A DNA stretch of 64,000 bases, taken from assembly GCF_022288725.1 (NCBI RefSeq), contig NZ_JAKNTA010000002.1:113958-177957 (forward strand), in the 5' to 3' direction. A model generated the notes under the pieces. The model ran no database searches. It saw only the letters and a list, made by a program, of their open reading frames with translations, and was not told the DNA's origin. Shown here one piece after another: positions 9,158 to 17,973 of the stretch. Position 1 is the stretch's first letter; each line of letters opens with the position of its first letter. The stretch is from Kitasatospora sp. A2-31 (GTDB taxonomy: Bacteria > Actinomycetota > Actinomycetes > Streptomycetales > Streptomycetaceae). The position numbers and the translations under genes are program-made.

Positions 9158-9234
9158 CGTCCGTTCCACGCCGCGCCGGCCCTCGCCCGCGTCCTCGCCC
9201 GCGTCGGCCGTCGCGCCGGCGCGGGCCCGCCGAC

Positions 9235-9273
9235 AGCCGTGCCCCGGACCGTCCGACGGTCCGGGGCACGGCT
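9235..9273. terminator. Bidirectional terminator between PBP and GDPD genes
   Basis: Perfect 18-bp inverted repeat (arms beginning AGCCGTGCCCCGGACCGT) with a 3-nt CCG loop, between convergent genes. This very stable hairpin probably ends transcription from both sides. Confidence 0.85.
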
Positions 9274-9292
9274 GGTTCGGCCGGCGGAAGGG

Positions 9293-10576
9293 TCAGTTGA
9301 CTCCCTTGGCGGCCCAGAAGTCCTGGCGGGCCAGGATCGCGGTGTCGGACTGGTCCGTGAAGAAGCCGTCCACCCCGAGCTCGAACAGGTACCGGGCCCA
9401 GCCGATCGCGTCGCCGTAGGCGTTCGGGTCGGTGCCGCGCCGGTAGTCCGCGGGCAGGAAGGCGTTCTCGTTGCGCACCGTGTACGGGTGCAGCAGCAGC
9501 CTGGCCGCGTGGGCGTCGCGCACCAGCGTGGTCGGCGGCTGGAGCTTGCCGTCGGCGTCCACCGGGGCGATCAGCTGGGTGGTCGGGCCGATGCCGTGCG
9601 CGAAGGACGCGATCCAGCGCAGCCCCTCCGGCTTGACCAGGTCGGCCACCGTCCGCGGGTCCCCGGCGAGCACGAAGTCGTACGGCCGGCTGGTCGCGCC
9701 GCCGAGCAGCTGGATCCGCGGGTTGTCGACCAGTGCGGCCAGCCGCTGCAGGCTGCTCGGCTCGAACGACTGCAGGATCGCCCGACCGTTCCGCCCGGCC
9801 AGGCCGGTGCGGCGCAGCTCGTCGGCGAGCCGCTCCTCCAGCGGCAGGCCGATCGAGCGGAAGTAGCTCGGGTGCTTGGTCTCCGGGTAGAGCCATACCT
9901 CGCGGCCGAGCTCGCGCCCGCGCTTGCGTGCGAAGTCCGCCAGCTCGCGGAAGGTGAGGATCTGCCAGCGGCCGTCGTAGAGGGTGTTGCGCTGGCGCTG
10001 CTGCGGCAGGCGCTCCTTGGCACGCAGCGTCTTCAGTTCGGCGAGGGTGAAGTCCTCGGTGAACCAGCCGGTGAGCGGCTGGCCGTCGACGGTCCTGGTG
10101 GTCCTGCGGCCCTCGAACTCGCGGTGGTCGGCGACGTCCGTGGTCTCCGCGATGTTGTTCTCGTGCCGGACGACCAGGTGGCCGTCCTTGGTCGGGACCA
10201 GGTCCGGCTCGATGACGTCCGCGCCCAGCTCCAGCGCCAGCTCGTACGAGCCGAGGGTCTCCTCCGGCCGGTAGCCCGGGGCGCCGCGGTGGCCGATGAC
10301 CAGCGGGTGCGGCAGCCGGTCCAGCCCGGTGCCGGTGCGCACCGGCGGACGGGTCCCGGTCGGGCGGGCGGCGGCACCGCGCTCCTCGTCGCCGGCCTGG
10401 CGTCCCGCGTCCGGCTGGTCCTCGCCGCCCGCCGCGAACGCGTCCCCGGCGCCGGCGGCGAACGCGGCCGCACCCAGGCCGGCCGCGCCGGTCGCCCGCA
10501 GGAACCAGCGGCGCGAGGACTCGGCGTCCGGCGCCGACTCCGCCGGGCTGTTGCCGTCGAGCGGACGGTACGTCAT
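9293..10576 (-). CDS. Tat-exported glycerophosphodiester phosphodiesterase family protein
   Basis: 427-residue protein with a twin-arginine signal (SSRRWFLRATGAAGLGAAAF, RR at 22-23). The GDPD barrel begins at VIGHRGAPGYRPEET (catalytic HRG) and shows ADVIEPDLVPTKDGHLVVRHE, holding the acidic metal ligands and second catalytic His. Late WARYLFELGVDGFFTDQSD fits the last barrel strand. The family hydrolyses glycerophosphodiesters to sn-glycerol 3-phosphate and an alcohol, outside the cell here, for phosphate or carbon salvage. The ATG has AAGGAG 5-6 nt upstream. Length exceeds a minimal 250-residue GDPD because of a Tat/linker region of about 95 residues and internal insertions. Confidence 0.92.
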   Translation of the reverse strand: MTYRPLDGNSPAESAPDAESSRRWFLRATGAAGLGAAAFAAGAGDAFAAGGEDQPDAGRQAGDEERGAAARPTGTRPPVRTGTGLDRLPHPLVIGHRGAPGYRPEETLGSYELALELGADVIEPDLVPTKDGHLVVRHENNIAETTDVADHREFEGRRTTRTVDGQPLTGWFTEDFTLAELKTLRAKERLPQQRQRNTLYDGRWQILTFRELADFARKRGRELGREVWLYPETKHPSYFRSIGLPLEERLADELRRTGLAGRNGRAILQSFEPSSLQRLAALVDNPRIQLLGGATSRPYDFVLAGDPRTVADLVKPEGLRWIASFAHGIGPTTQLIAPVDADGKLQPPTTLVRDAHAARLLLHPYTVRNENAFLPADYRRGTDPNAYGDAIGWARYLFELGVDGFFTDQSDTAILARQDFWAAKGVN

Positions 10577-10783
10577 GACTGCTCCTTGCTCGCACAGGTG
10601 GCGTGGAGGTGGTGGGTCCTCGCCCGCAGACTAGGAGCCGTGACGCCAGGCCGGGTGGCCGTTCGGCGAACTGCGGGAGAAGATCCGCCACCCGTCGACC
10701 CGTCGACCCGTCCAGCAGTCCACCCGTCCACCCGGCGCCGGGCGTCCGGACGCAGCCGGGCAGCCGCCCGGCCGGGCCCTGCC

Positions 10784-11332
10784 TCAGAGCTCGGCCAGCA
10801 GCTTCCGACCCTCGGGCCAGTCGCCCAGCGCGGAGTCCGAGTTGATGTGCCCGAGCGCGCCCACCTCGGCGTACCGGGCACCCCACGCGGTGGCGAAGCC
10901 CCGGCCGCGCTCCGGGGTCACCCACGGGTCGTCGGTGCTGTTGACGACGATCGCCGGGAACGGGAGCCGCTCCCGTGCCACCGGACGGAAGCCGAACAGC
11001 TGAGGGACGTCGGCGGTGTCGATGTCGGCGGGCGCGACCAGCAGCGCGCCCCGGACGGCCGCCGTCCGTTCGGCGGGCGCGGTGGCCGCCCAGCGGGCCA
11101 CCGTGGCACAGCCGAGGCTGTGGGCCACCAGCACGACCTCCCCGTCGGCCGCCGCGCCGGCCACCGCCGCGTCCAGGGCGGCCACCCACGCCTCCGGCTC
11201 GGGGTGGTCCCAGTCCTCCTGCTCCACCCGCCGGAACGCCACGGGGTCGGCCGCCTCCCAGCGGCTCTGCCAGTGCTCCGGTCCCGAGCTCTGGTAGCCG
11301 GGCAGGACGAGGTACGTGGTGCGGTCCGGCAT
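10784..11332 (-). CDS. RBBP9/YdeN-family serine hydrolase
   Basis: 182-residue alpha/beta hydrolase of the RBBP9/YdeN type. Its signature is YLVLPGYQSSGPEHWQSRWE near the N-terminus, nucleophile elbow VAHSLGC, acid NSTDDPWV and the late GHINSDS with catalytic His. These are small cytoplasmic serine hydrolases of poorly defined substrate. The length matches the family. It lies upstream of the GDPD gene on the same strand, but a 207-bp gap with GTCGACCC-type repeats argues against one operon. Confidence 0.88.
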   Translation of the reverse strand: MPDRTTYLVLPGYQSSGPEHWQSRWEAADPVAFRRVEQEDWDHPEPEAWVAALDAAVAGAAADGEVVLVAHSLGCATVARWAATAPAERTAAVRGALLVAPADIDTADVPQLFGFRPVARERLPFPAIVVNSTDDPWVTPERGRGFATAWGARYAEVGALGHINSDSALGDWPEGRKLLAEL

Positions 11333-11689
11333 CGGGTGCGGACTCCCTCCGGTGTGCGGTGCCTTGTGTGCGGTCGCGGGCCCCGAAGTCTAGGCCCTTG
11401 GGGGTCACGCGTGGGCCGAGGGTTCACGCGTTCCCCGCCTGCCGGCGCTGGACTCCGGCAGGCGGGCATTCCCGCGGAACCTTCCGCGCACTCCAGGGGC
11501 GCGCGTGCGTCCTCACCGGCGCGTGATGGGCGAACCCGGCGCGCGTGGGAGCGTATGCGCCACTGCATGACCGGTGCGCCCTGTTGCGGGGCCGCGCCCG
11601 GTGCGGGAGGTTGGTCGCGGCTCGCGGCGGTCGCCATCTCGGCGAGTGCGGAGCATGCCTGACGACCGATCATGTGGAGGGCTGTCGCT
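11333..11689. other. Intergenic region between divergent genes, with hairpin
   Basis: 357 bp between the hydrolase (minus) and DJ-1/PfpI (plus) genes. The only clear structure is an exact 12-bp inverted repeat CCCGCCTGCCGG / CCGGCAGGCGGG (11434-11445 and 11455-11466, 9-nt loop). Promoters for both genes presumably lie here but are not recognisable. No further reading frame with good codon usage was seen. Confidence 0.5.
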
Positions 11690-12256
11690 ATGACGTCGAA
11701 GATCCTGCTGGTCACCGGTGATGCCGCGGAGTCGTTGGAGGTGTTCTACCCCTACCAGCGGCTGCGCGAGGAGGGCTACCAGGTCGACATCGCAGCGCCG
11801 GCGAGGAAGCGGCTGCAGTTCGTGGTCCACGACTTCGTCGACGGTTTCGACACCTACACCGAGAAGCCCGGCTACACCTGGCCCGCGGACATTGCCTTCG
11901 CGGACGTGGACCCCGCCGACTACGTCGCGCTGGTCGTCCCCGGCGGCCGGGCGCCCGAGTACCTGCGCAACGACCCCCACGTGCAGCGGATCGTCCGGCA
12001 CTTCTTCGAGGGCGACAAGCCGGTCGCGCAGATCTGCCACGGACCGCTGGTCTCCGCAGCGGCCGGGGTGCTGTCCGGTCGCCGCAGTGCCGCCTACCCG
12101 GCGCTGGAGCCGGACGTGATCGCCGCCGGTGCGCAGTACGTCGACGGCGAGGCCGTCGTGGACGGCGTGGTGGTCTCGGCCCGCGCGTGGCCGGACCACC
12201 CGGCGTGGATCCGCGCGTTCGTCGAGGTGCTGCGGGTGAAGGCGCCGCTGTCCTGA
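11690..12256 (+). CDS. DJ-1/PfpI family protein
   Basis: 188-residue class I glutamine amidotransferase-like protein of the DJ-1/PfpI superfamily. It has the flavodoxin-like start SKILLVTGDAAESLEVFYPYQRL, the VVPGGRAPEYLRND segment and the nucleophile elbow AQICHGP with the expected Cys followed by His. Related proteins act as glyoxalases, deglycase-like enzymes or stress chaperones; the exact activity cannot be set here. ATG 11690 has GGAGG about 9 nt upstream. It stands alone and is probably cytoplasmic. Confidence 0.9.
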   Translation: MTSKILLVTGDAAESLEVFYPYQRLREEGYQVDIAAPARKRLQFVVHDFVDGFDTYTEKPGYTWPADIAFADVDPADYVALVVPGGRAPEYLRNDPHVQRIVRHFFEGDKPVAQICHGPLVSAAAGVLSGRRSAAYPALEPDVIAAGAQYVDGEAVVDGVVVSARAWPDHPAWIRAFVEVLRVKAPLS

Positions 12257-12522
12257 CCCGCCCCCCGCGCGCGGCCGTCCCCGCGCGCGGCCCCTCCGCC
12301 CCCTGGCTCCTCGGCCCGGGGGCGGAGGCGTTTCCCCGGGATTCGTCGGGGTCGGGTACGACCTGAGGGGTAGCGGTCCGCGCGCGGGGATCGGACCCGG
12401 GGCGGACACGGCCCGGACCTGAGGCTGACGACCATCGCCGAAGCCGCCGTCAGAGTGTCAGTTATCGGTTTCGGGGCGGGTGTTGGGTAAATCCGCCCGT
12501 TCGATCGCGGGAGGGTGGCGGC

Positions 12523-13899
12523 ATGGCGGAAGCGGTGTACGGGCGGCCGGAGCAGTCCGGGGGGCCTTCAGGGCGGGGGAGCGCGGCACGGGAGGCGCGG
12601 AGGCGCGGAGCGGCCGTCCGCGCGGTGGCCGTGGTCCTCGCGGGCGCGGGGCTGGTCGGCGCGTTGACCCCGGTCGCCGCGGCGACCGGGGCGCGCGGTG
12701 CCCGGCCGGCCGTGGACGGCGCAGCGGTGGCGGTCGCCGGGCCGGAGCCGGTGGCCGAGGCCGCCGGGCGGGCCGACCGGGCGGCCCTGGACGCCGCCGT
12801 GCGCGCCATGGTGAGCCCCGGCGGCTCCACCGCCGCCCTGGGCCTGGTCGTCGAGCGCGGCCGCCCGGTCTGGAAGGGCGCGGCCGGTACGGCGGACCTC
12901 GCCACCGGCACCCCGGCCTCCCCCGACGGGCAGTTCCGGATCGGCAGCGTGACCAAGACCTTCGTGGCGACGGTCGTCCTGCAGCTCGTCGCCGAGCACC
13001 GGGTGGGCCTGGACGACCCGGTGGAGCGCCACCTCCCCGGCCTGGTGCCGAACGGCGGGCAGATCACCGTCCGCCAGCTGCTCGGTCACACCAGCGGCAT
13101 CTTCAACTACACCGAGGACGCCTCCTTCGCGTTCGAGGAGAGCGAGGGCACGCTGCAGCAGTGGCTCGCCACCGGCCGCTGGCGCTCCTACCAGCCCCGG
13201 GAGCTGGTCGCGTTGGCGACGAGCCACCCGGTCTACTTCGCGCCGGGGAAGGGCTGGCACTACTCCAACACCAACTACATCATCGCGGGGATGCTGATCG
13301 AACGGCTCACCGGCCGCAGTTGGGCCCAGGAGGTGGAGCGGCGGATCATCCGGCCGCTCGGCCTCTCCGGCACCTCCATGCCGATCGACTCGCCCTTCGT
13401 CCCGGGCCCGCACGCCCACGGCTACTACAAGCTGGCCGACGGCCCGGCGGACACGACCCTGCTCAACCCGAGCATGGCCGGCTCGGCCGGCGCCGGCATC
13501 TCCACCACGGCCGACCTCACCCGGTTCATCTCGGCGCTCCTCGGCGGACGGCTGCTGGGCCCGGCCGAACTGGCCGAGATGAAGCGGGTCAGCCCCGAGA
13601 GCGGGCAGGCCTACGGCCTGGGCCTGCAGCGGACGCCGACCGCGTGCGGCGAGTTCTGGGGCCACGGCGGCGGCATCCCGGGCTACATCACCCTGCTGTA
13701 CGGCGCGGCCGACGGGAGGCGGCAGTTCGCCGGCTCGGTCAACGCCTACGACCTGTCCGACCCGGCGGCCACCGACACCGCGTTCGAGAACCTGGTCGCC
13801 ACCGGCGTCTGCGGCGGCCGCCCTCCGGCGGCGCCGGTCCCGGCGGTTCCGCCGGTCGCCCCCGAGGGCGTCCGCGCCGGAACCGGCCCGCTGGCCTGA
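12523..13899 (+). CDS. Secreted serine hydrolase (beta-lactamase/DD-peptidase class C fold)
   Basis: 458-residue protein with an N-terminal hydrophobic segment (about residues 28-50) for export. The catalytic triad motifs of the class C beta-lactamase/D-Ala-D-Ala carboxypeptidase family are present: SVTK (Ser142, Lys145), YSN in HYSNTNY, and HGGG near the C-terminus in place of KTG. The domain is followed by a Pro/Ala tail. Members act as DD-peptidases, esterases or amidases at the cell surface; substrate unknown. The ATG has GGGAGGG about 7 nt upstream. Monocistronic. Confidence 0.9.
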   Translation: MAEAVYGRPEQSGGPSGRGSAAREARRRGAAVRAVAVVLAGAGLVGALTPVAAATGARGARPAVDGAAVAVAGPEPVAEAAGRADRAALDAAVRAMVSPGGSTAALGLVVERGRPVWKGAAGTADLATGTPASPDGQFRIGSVTKTFVATVVLQLVAEHRVGLDDPVERHLPGLVPNGGQITVRQLLGHTSGIFNYTEDASFAFEESEGTLQQWLATGRWRSYQPRELVALATSHPVYFAPGKGWHYSNTNYIIAGMLIERLTGRSWAQEVERRIIRPLGLSGTSMPIDSPFVPGPHAHGYYKLADGPADTTLLNPSMAGSAGAGISTTADLTRFISALLGGRLLGPAELAEMKRVSPESGQAYGLGLQRTPTACGEFWGHGGGIPGYITLLYGAADGRRQFAGSVNAYDLSDPAATDTAFENLVATGVCGGRPPAAPVPAVPPVAPEGVRAGTGPLA

Positions 13900-13931
13900 C
13901 CGCCCGGCTGCGCCGGCCCCCGGCCCGGCCG

Positions 13932-13988
13932 GGCCGAGCGGTTTCCGGGCTGCGGTCAGCCCGGCCGAGCGGCTTCCGGGCTGCGGTC
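13932..13988. repeat. 26-bp direct repeat after the serine hydrolase
   Basis: Two copies, period 31 bp, of a 26-bp unit beginning GGCCGAGCGG (13932-13957 and 13963-13988), differing at one base. They lie in the intergenic space before the DedA gene. No gene or known element is associated. Confidence 0.6.
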
Positions 13989-14130
13989 CCGGCCGCCACG
14001 CGCGATCGGCACAGGCGTGCCCCTCCCCCTCCCCGCCGGCGAGCGCCGGCACCCGGCACGGGGACACCAGCACGGGGACAATCGTTGTGACGGGGCGGAA
14101 AGAGGCAAGATCGCCGACGAGGTGTGGCCC

Positions 14131-14772
14131 ATGCACGCGATCACCGACTGGCTGCGCGGCCTGTCCGGCCCGGTCGTGTACGCGGTCGTCGGTGGCATGG
14201 TCTTCACCGAGGACGCCCTGTTCTTCAGCTTCTTCATCCCCGGCGAGACCGCGGCCGTCCTCGGCGGCTTCCTCGCCCACCAGGGCCGTGCGTCCCTCGG
14301 CTGGATGGTTCTGGTCGTGGTCTGCGCGGCCGTCCTGGGCGACTCCGCCGGCTACGAGATCGGCCGTCACCTCGGGCCGGCCATCCTCCGCACCCGCCCG
14401 CTCCGGCGCCACGCGGAGAAGGTCGGCACCGCGCAGGACCTGATCCGCCGGCGCGGGCCGGCCGCCGTCTTCGTCGGCCGTTTCATCGCCTTCTTCCGCC
14501 CGTTGGTGCCCTCGCTGGCCGGGATGTCCCGCATGCCCTACCGCCGGTTCCTCTTCTACAACGTCCTCGGCGGGGTCGCCTGGGGCGTGGGCTTCACCCT
14601 CCTCGGCTACTTCGCCGGAGCCGCCTACAGCAGGGTGGAGGGCACGGTCGGCCGGATCGCCGCCATCGCGATCGCCGTGATCATCGCCGTCACCCTGCTG
14701 GTCTGGTACCGGCGGCGGCACCGTTCCCGGAAGCATGAGCCGTCGGACGGCAGCGGCGGACGGGAGCCCTGA
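14131..14772 (+). CDS. DedA family membrane protein
   Basis: 213-residue polytopic membrane protein of the DedA/SNARE-associated (VTT) family. It shows the FFIPGE motif, GDSAGYEIGRHLG, and GRFIAFFRPLVPSLAGMSRM, where Arg and Pro residues are family hallmarks, then a terminal transmembrane helix and basic tail. DedA proteins are linked to lipid-carrier or phospholipid flipping and membrane homeostasis. ATG 14131 has GAGG 8 nt upstream; GTG 14122 is an alternative start. Monocistronic. Confidence 0.9.
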   Translation: MHAITDWLRGLSGPVVYAVVGGMVFTEDALFFSFFIPGETAAVLGGFLAHQGRASLGWMVLVVVCAAVLGDSAGYEIGRHLGPAILRTRPLRRHAEKVGTAQDLIRRRGPAAVFVGRFIAFFRPLVPSLAGMSRMPYRRFLFYNVLGGVAWGVGFTLLGYFAGAAYSRVEGTVGRIAAIAIAVIIAVTLLVWYRRRHRSRKHEPSDGSGGREP

Positions 14773-14960
14773 CACGGCCGGCCGCCGGGACCGGAAGGTC
14801 CTCCTCCGGGCGCTGCCGGGCGAGACGCCGCCGCCGTGGACGATCTCGGACTCGCGTCACAGCGGCCCGCCGGGGCACCATGCAGCCCGAGCCGGAACGC
14901 TCCGGACGAAGGCGGAATCCCCCGCCTTCCGACGAGGGGCGGTCGACAGGAGGAGCAGGG

Positions 14961-15503
14961 ATGGCAGAGCCGCTGATCGCCGCAGTCGGGGGCCGGGTGC
15001 CGTCGGTGGACCCGACGGCCTTCGTCGCGCCCAACGCCGTGGTGGTGGGGGACGTGACGGTCGCGGCCGGAGCGAGCGTCTGGTACGGCGCGGTGATCCG
15101 CGGCGACGCGGAGTCGATCACGGTCGGCGAGGGCAGCAACGTCCAGGACAACTGCACCCTCCACGCCGATCCCGGGTTCCCGCTGGTCGTCGGGGAGCGG
15201 ATCTCGGTCGGCCACAACGCCGTGCTGCACGGTTGCGTGATCGAGGACGACGTCCTGGTCGGGATGAACTCCACGGTGCTGAACGGCGCCCGGATCGGAG
15301 CGGGGTCGCTGGTCGCGGCGGGCGCCGTGGTGCCGCAGGGCATGCAGGTGCCGGCGGGCTCGCTGGTGGCGGGGGTGCCGGCCAAGGTCCGCCGTGAGCT
15401 GACCGAGGAGGAGCGGGCCTCGATCAAGCTCAACGGCGAGGGCTACCGCCTGTTGGCCGACGGCCACCGGGAGATCGTGCCGGTGGAGCGTCCGGCCGAG
15501 TAA
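14961..15503 (+). CDS. Gamma-carbonic anhydrase family protein
   Basis: 180-residue left-handed beta-helix protein of hexapeptide repeats. The three zinc ligands of gamma-class carbonic anhydrases are in place (His68 in CTLH, His85 and His90 in GHNAVLHG). Length and the QDNCTLH motif fit the YrdA/PaaY-like subgroup, whose CO2-hydration activity is often weak or redox-dependent. It is a cytosolic homotrimer by family knowledge. The ATG has AGGAGG 7 nt upstream. It converges on the MFS gene. Confidence 0.92.
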   Translation: MAEPLIAAVGGRVPSVDPTAFVAPNAVVVGDVTVAAGASVWYGAVIRGDAESITVGEGSNVQDNCTLHADPGFPLVVGERISVGHNAVLHGCVIEDDVLVGMNSTVLNGARIGAGSLVAAGAVVPQGMQVPAGSLVAGVPAKVRRELTEEERASIKLNGEGYRLLADGHREIVPVERPAE

Positions 15504-15543
15504 CCGGAACGATCGCACGACAGGCCCCGGCGGGCCGGCCCGG

Positions 15544-16776
15544 TCAGGCCGGTGCACCCGCCGGGGCCGACTCGTTCCGGTCCACCACCGGGGCCGCCGC
15601 CGCCCCGTCGGCGCCCCCGTCCGCCGAGGCCGGGGGCCGGCGGTCGGCCGCCCAGGCAGCCAGCGCGATCGCCGCGCCGGAGGCGGCCAAGCCCGAGCCG
15701 ACCAGGGTGGGAGAGGTCCACCCCAGCCCGGCGTCGAGCGCGAGGCCGCCGAAGTAGGCGCCCTGGGCGTTGGCGAGGTTGAACGCGCCCTGCACCGTCG
15801 CCGAGGCGAGCGTGGGGGCGCTGCGCGCCTGCCGCATGACCAGGGTCTGCACGGCCGGGACGATCGCGAAGCCGCACAGGCCGACCAGCACCACCGTCAG
15901 CGCCGCCGACCACCGGGCGTGGGCGGTCACCGCGAGCAGCGCCAGCGAGCCGCAGGAGAGCACGAAGGCGGCGCAGACGGTCGGGCGCAGCGCGCGGTCG
16001 GCGGCGAAGCCGCCGAGCAGGTTGCCGACGGTCATCCCCACCCCGAACAGGGCCAGCACCAGGGTGACCGATCCGGTGGCGTAGCCGGAGACCTCGGTGA
16101 GCAGCGGGGTGATGTAGCTGTAGCAGGCGAAGAAGCCACCGCAGCCGAACACGACGGTCGCCAGCGCGAGCCAGAGCTGTCCGTTGCGGAACGCGCCCAG
16201 CTCGTGCCGGAGCCCGCTCCGCGCGGGCGCAGGCAGTTCGGGCACCAGGCGGACGATGGCGGCGGTGCCGGCCGCGGCGATCGCGACCACCACCAGCATC
16301 GTCGCCCGCCAGCCGAGGTGCTGGCCGAGCAGGGTGGCGGCGGGGACGCCGACGATGTTGGCCACGGTCAGGCCGGAGAACATCACGGCGACGGCCCGGG
16401 CACGCAGGTGCGGGGCGACCAGCTCGGCGGCGGCGACCGCCCCCGCACCGAAGAAGGCCCCGTGCGGGAGTCCGGTGACCAGCCGGGCGGCGGCCAGCGT
16501 CCAGAACTCGGGCGCCACCGCGCAGAGCAGGTTGCCGGTCGTGAAGAGGGCGGCCAGGCCGAGGAGGACCGCCTTGCGCCGCCGCCCGGCGGCCAGCGCG
16601 GTGAGCAGCGGCGCGCCGATCACCACGCCGACCGCGTAGGCGGAGATCAGCCACCCGGCCTGCGGGATGGAGACGCCGAGGTCGTCGGCGACCTGGGGCA
16701 GCAGCCCCATGGCGGCGAATTCGGTGGTTCCGATGGCGAACGCGGTGACGGCCAGGGCGACCAGCGCGAGTGGCAA
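15544..16776 (-). CDS. MFS drug-export family transporter (Cmx/AraJ-like)
   Basis: About 410 residues with 12 predicted membrane segments. The start LALVALAVTAFAIGTTEFAAMGLLPQVADDLGVS is typical of the DHA1 Cmx/CmlR/AraJ-like exporters. The MFS loop motif AAGRRRKAVLLG lies between TM2 and TM3, and LVTGLPHGAFFGAGAVAA matches the TM5 motif region. It probably exports a small hydrophobic compound by proton antiport. Start is uncertain: TTG 16776 has CCGGAG 7 nt upstream and gives the usual family N-terminus, whereas the frame stays open far upstream through low-complexity sequence. Confidence 0.85.
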   Translation of the reverse strand: MPLALVALAVTAFAIGTTEFAAMGLLPQVADDLGVSIPQAGWLISAYAVGVVIGAPLLTALAAGRRRKAVLLGLAALFTTGNLLCAVAPEFWTLAAARLVTGLPHGAFFGAGAVAAAELVAPHLRARAVAVMFSGLTVANIVGVPAATLLGQHLGWRATMLVVVAIAAAGTAAIVRLVPELPAPARSGLRHELGAFRNGQLWLALATVVFGCGGFFACYSYITPLLTEVSGYATGSVTLVLALFGVGMTVGNLLGGFAADRALRPTVCAAFVLSCGSLALLAVTAHARWSAALTVVLVGLCGFAIVPAVQTLVMRQARSAPTLASATVQGAFNLANAQGAYFGGLALDAGLGWTSPTLVGSGLAASGAAIALAAWAADRRPPASADGGADGAAAAPVVDRNESAPAGAPA

Positions 16777-16963
16777 GGCGGGACTCCGGGGTGACGCCCG
16801 CGCGAGGGCAGGGCGGAGCGGGGAGGAGGGCGGACGGCGGGGGATCGAACCGATTGGTTCACGCGGAATCCTAAGCGGGCCGGACGGCGTCCGGCGTGGT
16901 GCGGTGACGCCCGGCTGACGGCGGGGGGTCGCCAGTCGTGGCCGCGCGCGCGAAACTGGGGGC

Positions 16964-17200
16964 ATGTGCCGCAGTATCAAGACGCTCCGACCGCCGGTGA
17001 CGCCCGATGCCACCGACGAGGACTTCCACGCCGCCGCCCTGCAGTACGTGCGGAAGGTGTCCGGCTTCCGGGCCCCGGCGGCGCACAATCGGGAGGCCTT
17101 CGACCGGGCCGTGGAGGCCGTCACGGAGGCCACGGCCACGCTGCTCGCCGAGCTGGAGGTGCGGGGCCAGTCCGCCCGTGCCGCCAGGGTCGGCGCCTGA
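16964..17200 (+). CDS. DUF2277 family small protein
   Basis: 78-residue protein starting MCRSIKTLRPP, the hallmark of DUF2277, followed by ATDEDFHAAALQYVRKVSGFR and a helical C-terminus. Function unknown. The conserved Cys2 at the extreme N-terminus is notable and could bind metal. It starts a run of small plus-strand genes but is 90 bp from the next one. Confidence 0.85.
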   Translation: MCRSIKTLRPPVTPDATDEDFHAAALQYVRKVSGFRAPAAHNREAFDRAVEAVTEATATLLAELEVRGQSARAARVGA

Positions 17201-17290
17201 CCGGACGCCCGTGCCAGGACCGGCCGGACGCGGTCGTGGCCACCGGCAGAACCGGACCCGGCCGTGACCACCAGCTGAAGGAGATCGGCG

Positions 17291-17527
17291 ATGAACCCCG
17301 CGGACCGTTACGCACTCACCTTCCCGGGCACCCCCGGCACGCAGGCCCCGCAGGACGTCGTGGTGGTCACCCGGACGAGTGCGACGGGTCCCGGCGGGCA
17401 CCCGGTGTACGAGGACGCCAGCGGCATCGTCCGGGCGGAGATCAGCGACGCGGGCGAGGTCCGGATGCTGGCCAGCGGCGGCCACCAGTCGCCGCACTTC
17501 CCCGTCCACGCCGAGCCGCTGCCGTAG
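17291..17527 (+). CDS. Small conserved protein (DUF6296-like)
   Basis: 78 residues: YALTFPGTPG, then VVVVTRTSATGPGGHPVYEDASGIVRAEI, ending HAEPLP. I recognise this pattern as similar to the DUF6296 family, which I associate with Kitasatospora; that link is from memory and needs a profile search. It has no signal peptide and no membrane segment. A clear Shine-Dalgarno (GAAGGAGATC) precedes the ATG. Function unknown. Confidence 0.7.
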   Translation: MNPADRYALTFPGTPGTQAPQDVVVVTRTSATGPGGHPVYEDASGIVRAEISDAGEVRMLASGGHQSPHFPVHAEPLP

Positions 17528-17596
17528 CTCCCCCGCCGCCGGCGTGCCCGCGACGATTCCGGCCCGAGCGCCCGGCCCCTGCGGCAGAATCGGCGC

Positions 17597-17881
17597 ATGA
17601 CCACAGCGAGCTGGCAGGGCACGGTCATCGCCGAGAGCGATGACACCACCGTCGTCGAGGGCAACCACTACTTCCCGGCCGAATCCGTGCGCGCCGAATA
17701 CCTCCGGCCGTCCGACACCACCACGGTCTGTGGCTGGAAGGGCACCGCGGAGTACTACACCGTCCACGTCGACGGCGCGACCAACCCCGACGCGGCCTGG
17801 TACTACGCCGACCCGAAGCCCGAGGCGGAGCACGTCCGGGGCCGGATCGCCTTCTGGCGCGGAGTGGAGATCACCGAGTAG
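17597..17881 (+). CDS. DUF427 domain protein
   Basis: 94-residue protein with the full DUF427 core: GTVIAESDDTTVVEGNHYFPAESV, CGWKGTAEYYTV, then ATNPDAAWYYADPKPEAEHVRGRIAFW. The domain is a small beta-sandwich of unknown function, widespread in actinobacteria. Length matches a stand-alone single-domain member. Confidence 0.92.
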   Translation: MTTASWQGTVIAESDDTTVVEGNHYFPAESVRAEYLRPSDTTTVCGWKGTAEYYTVHVDGATNPDAAWYYADPKPEAEHVRGRIAFWRGVEITE

Positions 17882-17973
17882 GCCGGGCTCCGACGATCCG
17901 CGTCGCACGCGGGGCGGGGGGTGCCGGAGGCGCCCGGGGCGTACCGCCCGGCGTCACCGGGTACCCGCAGAGC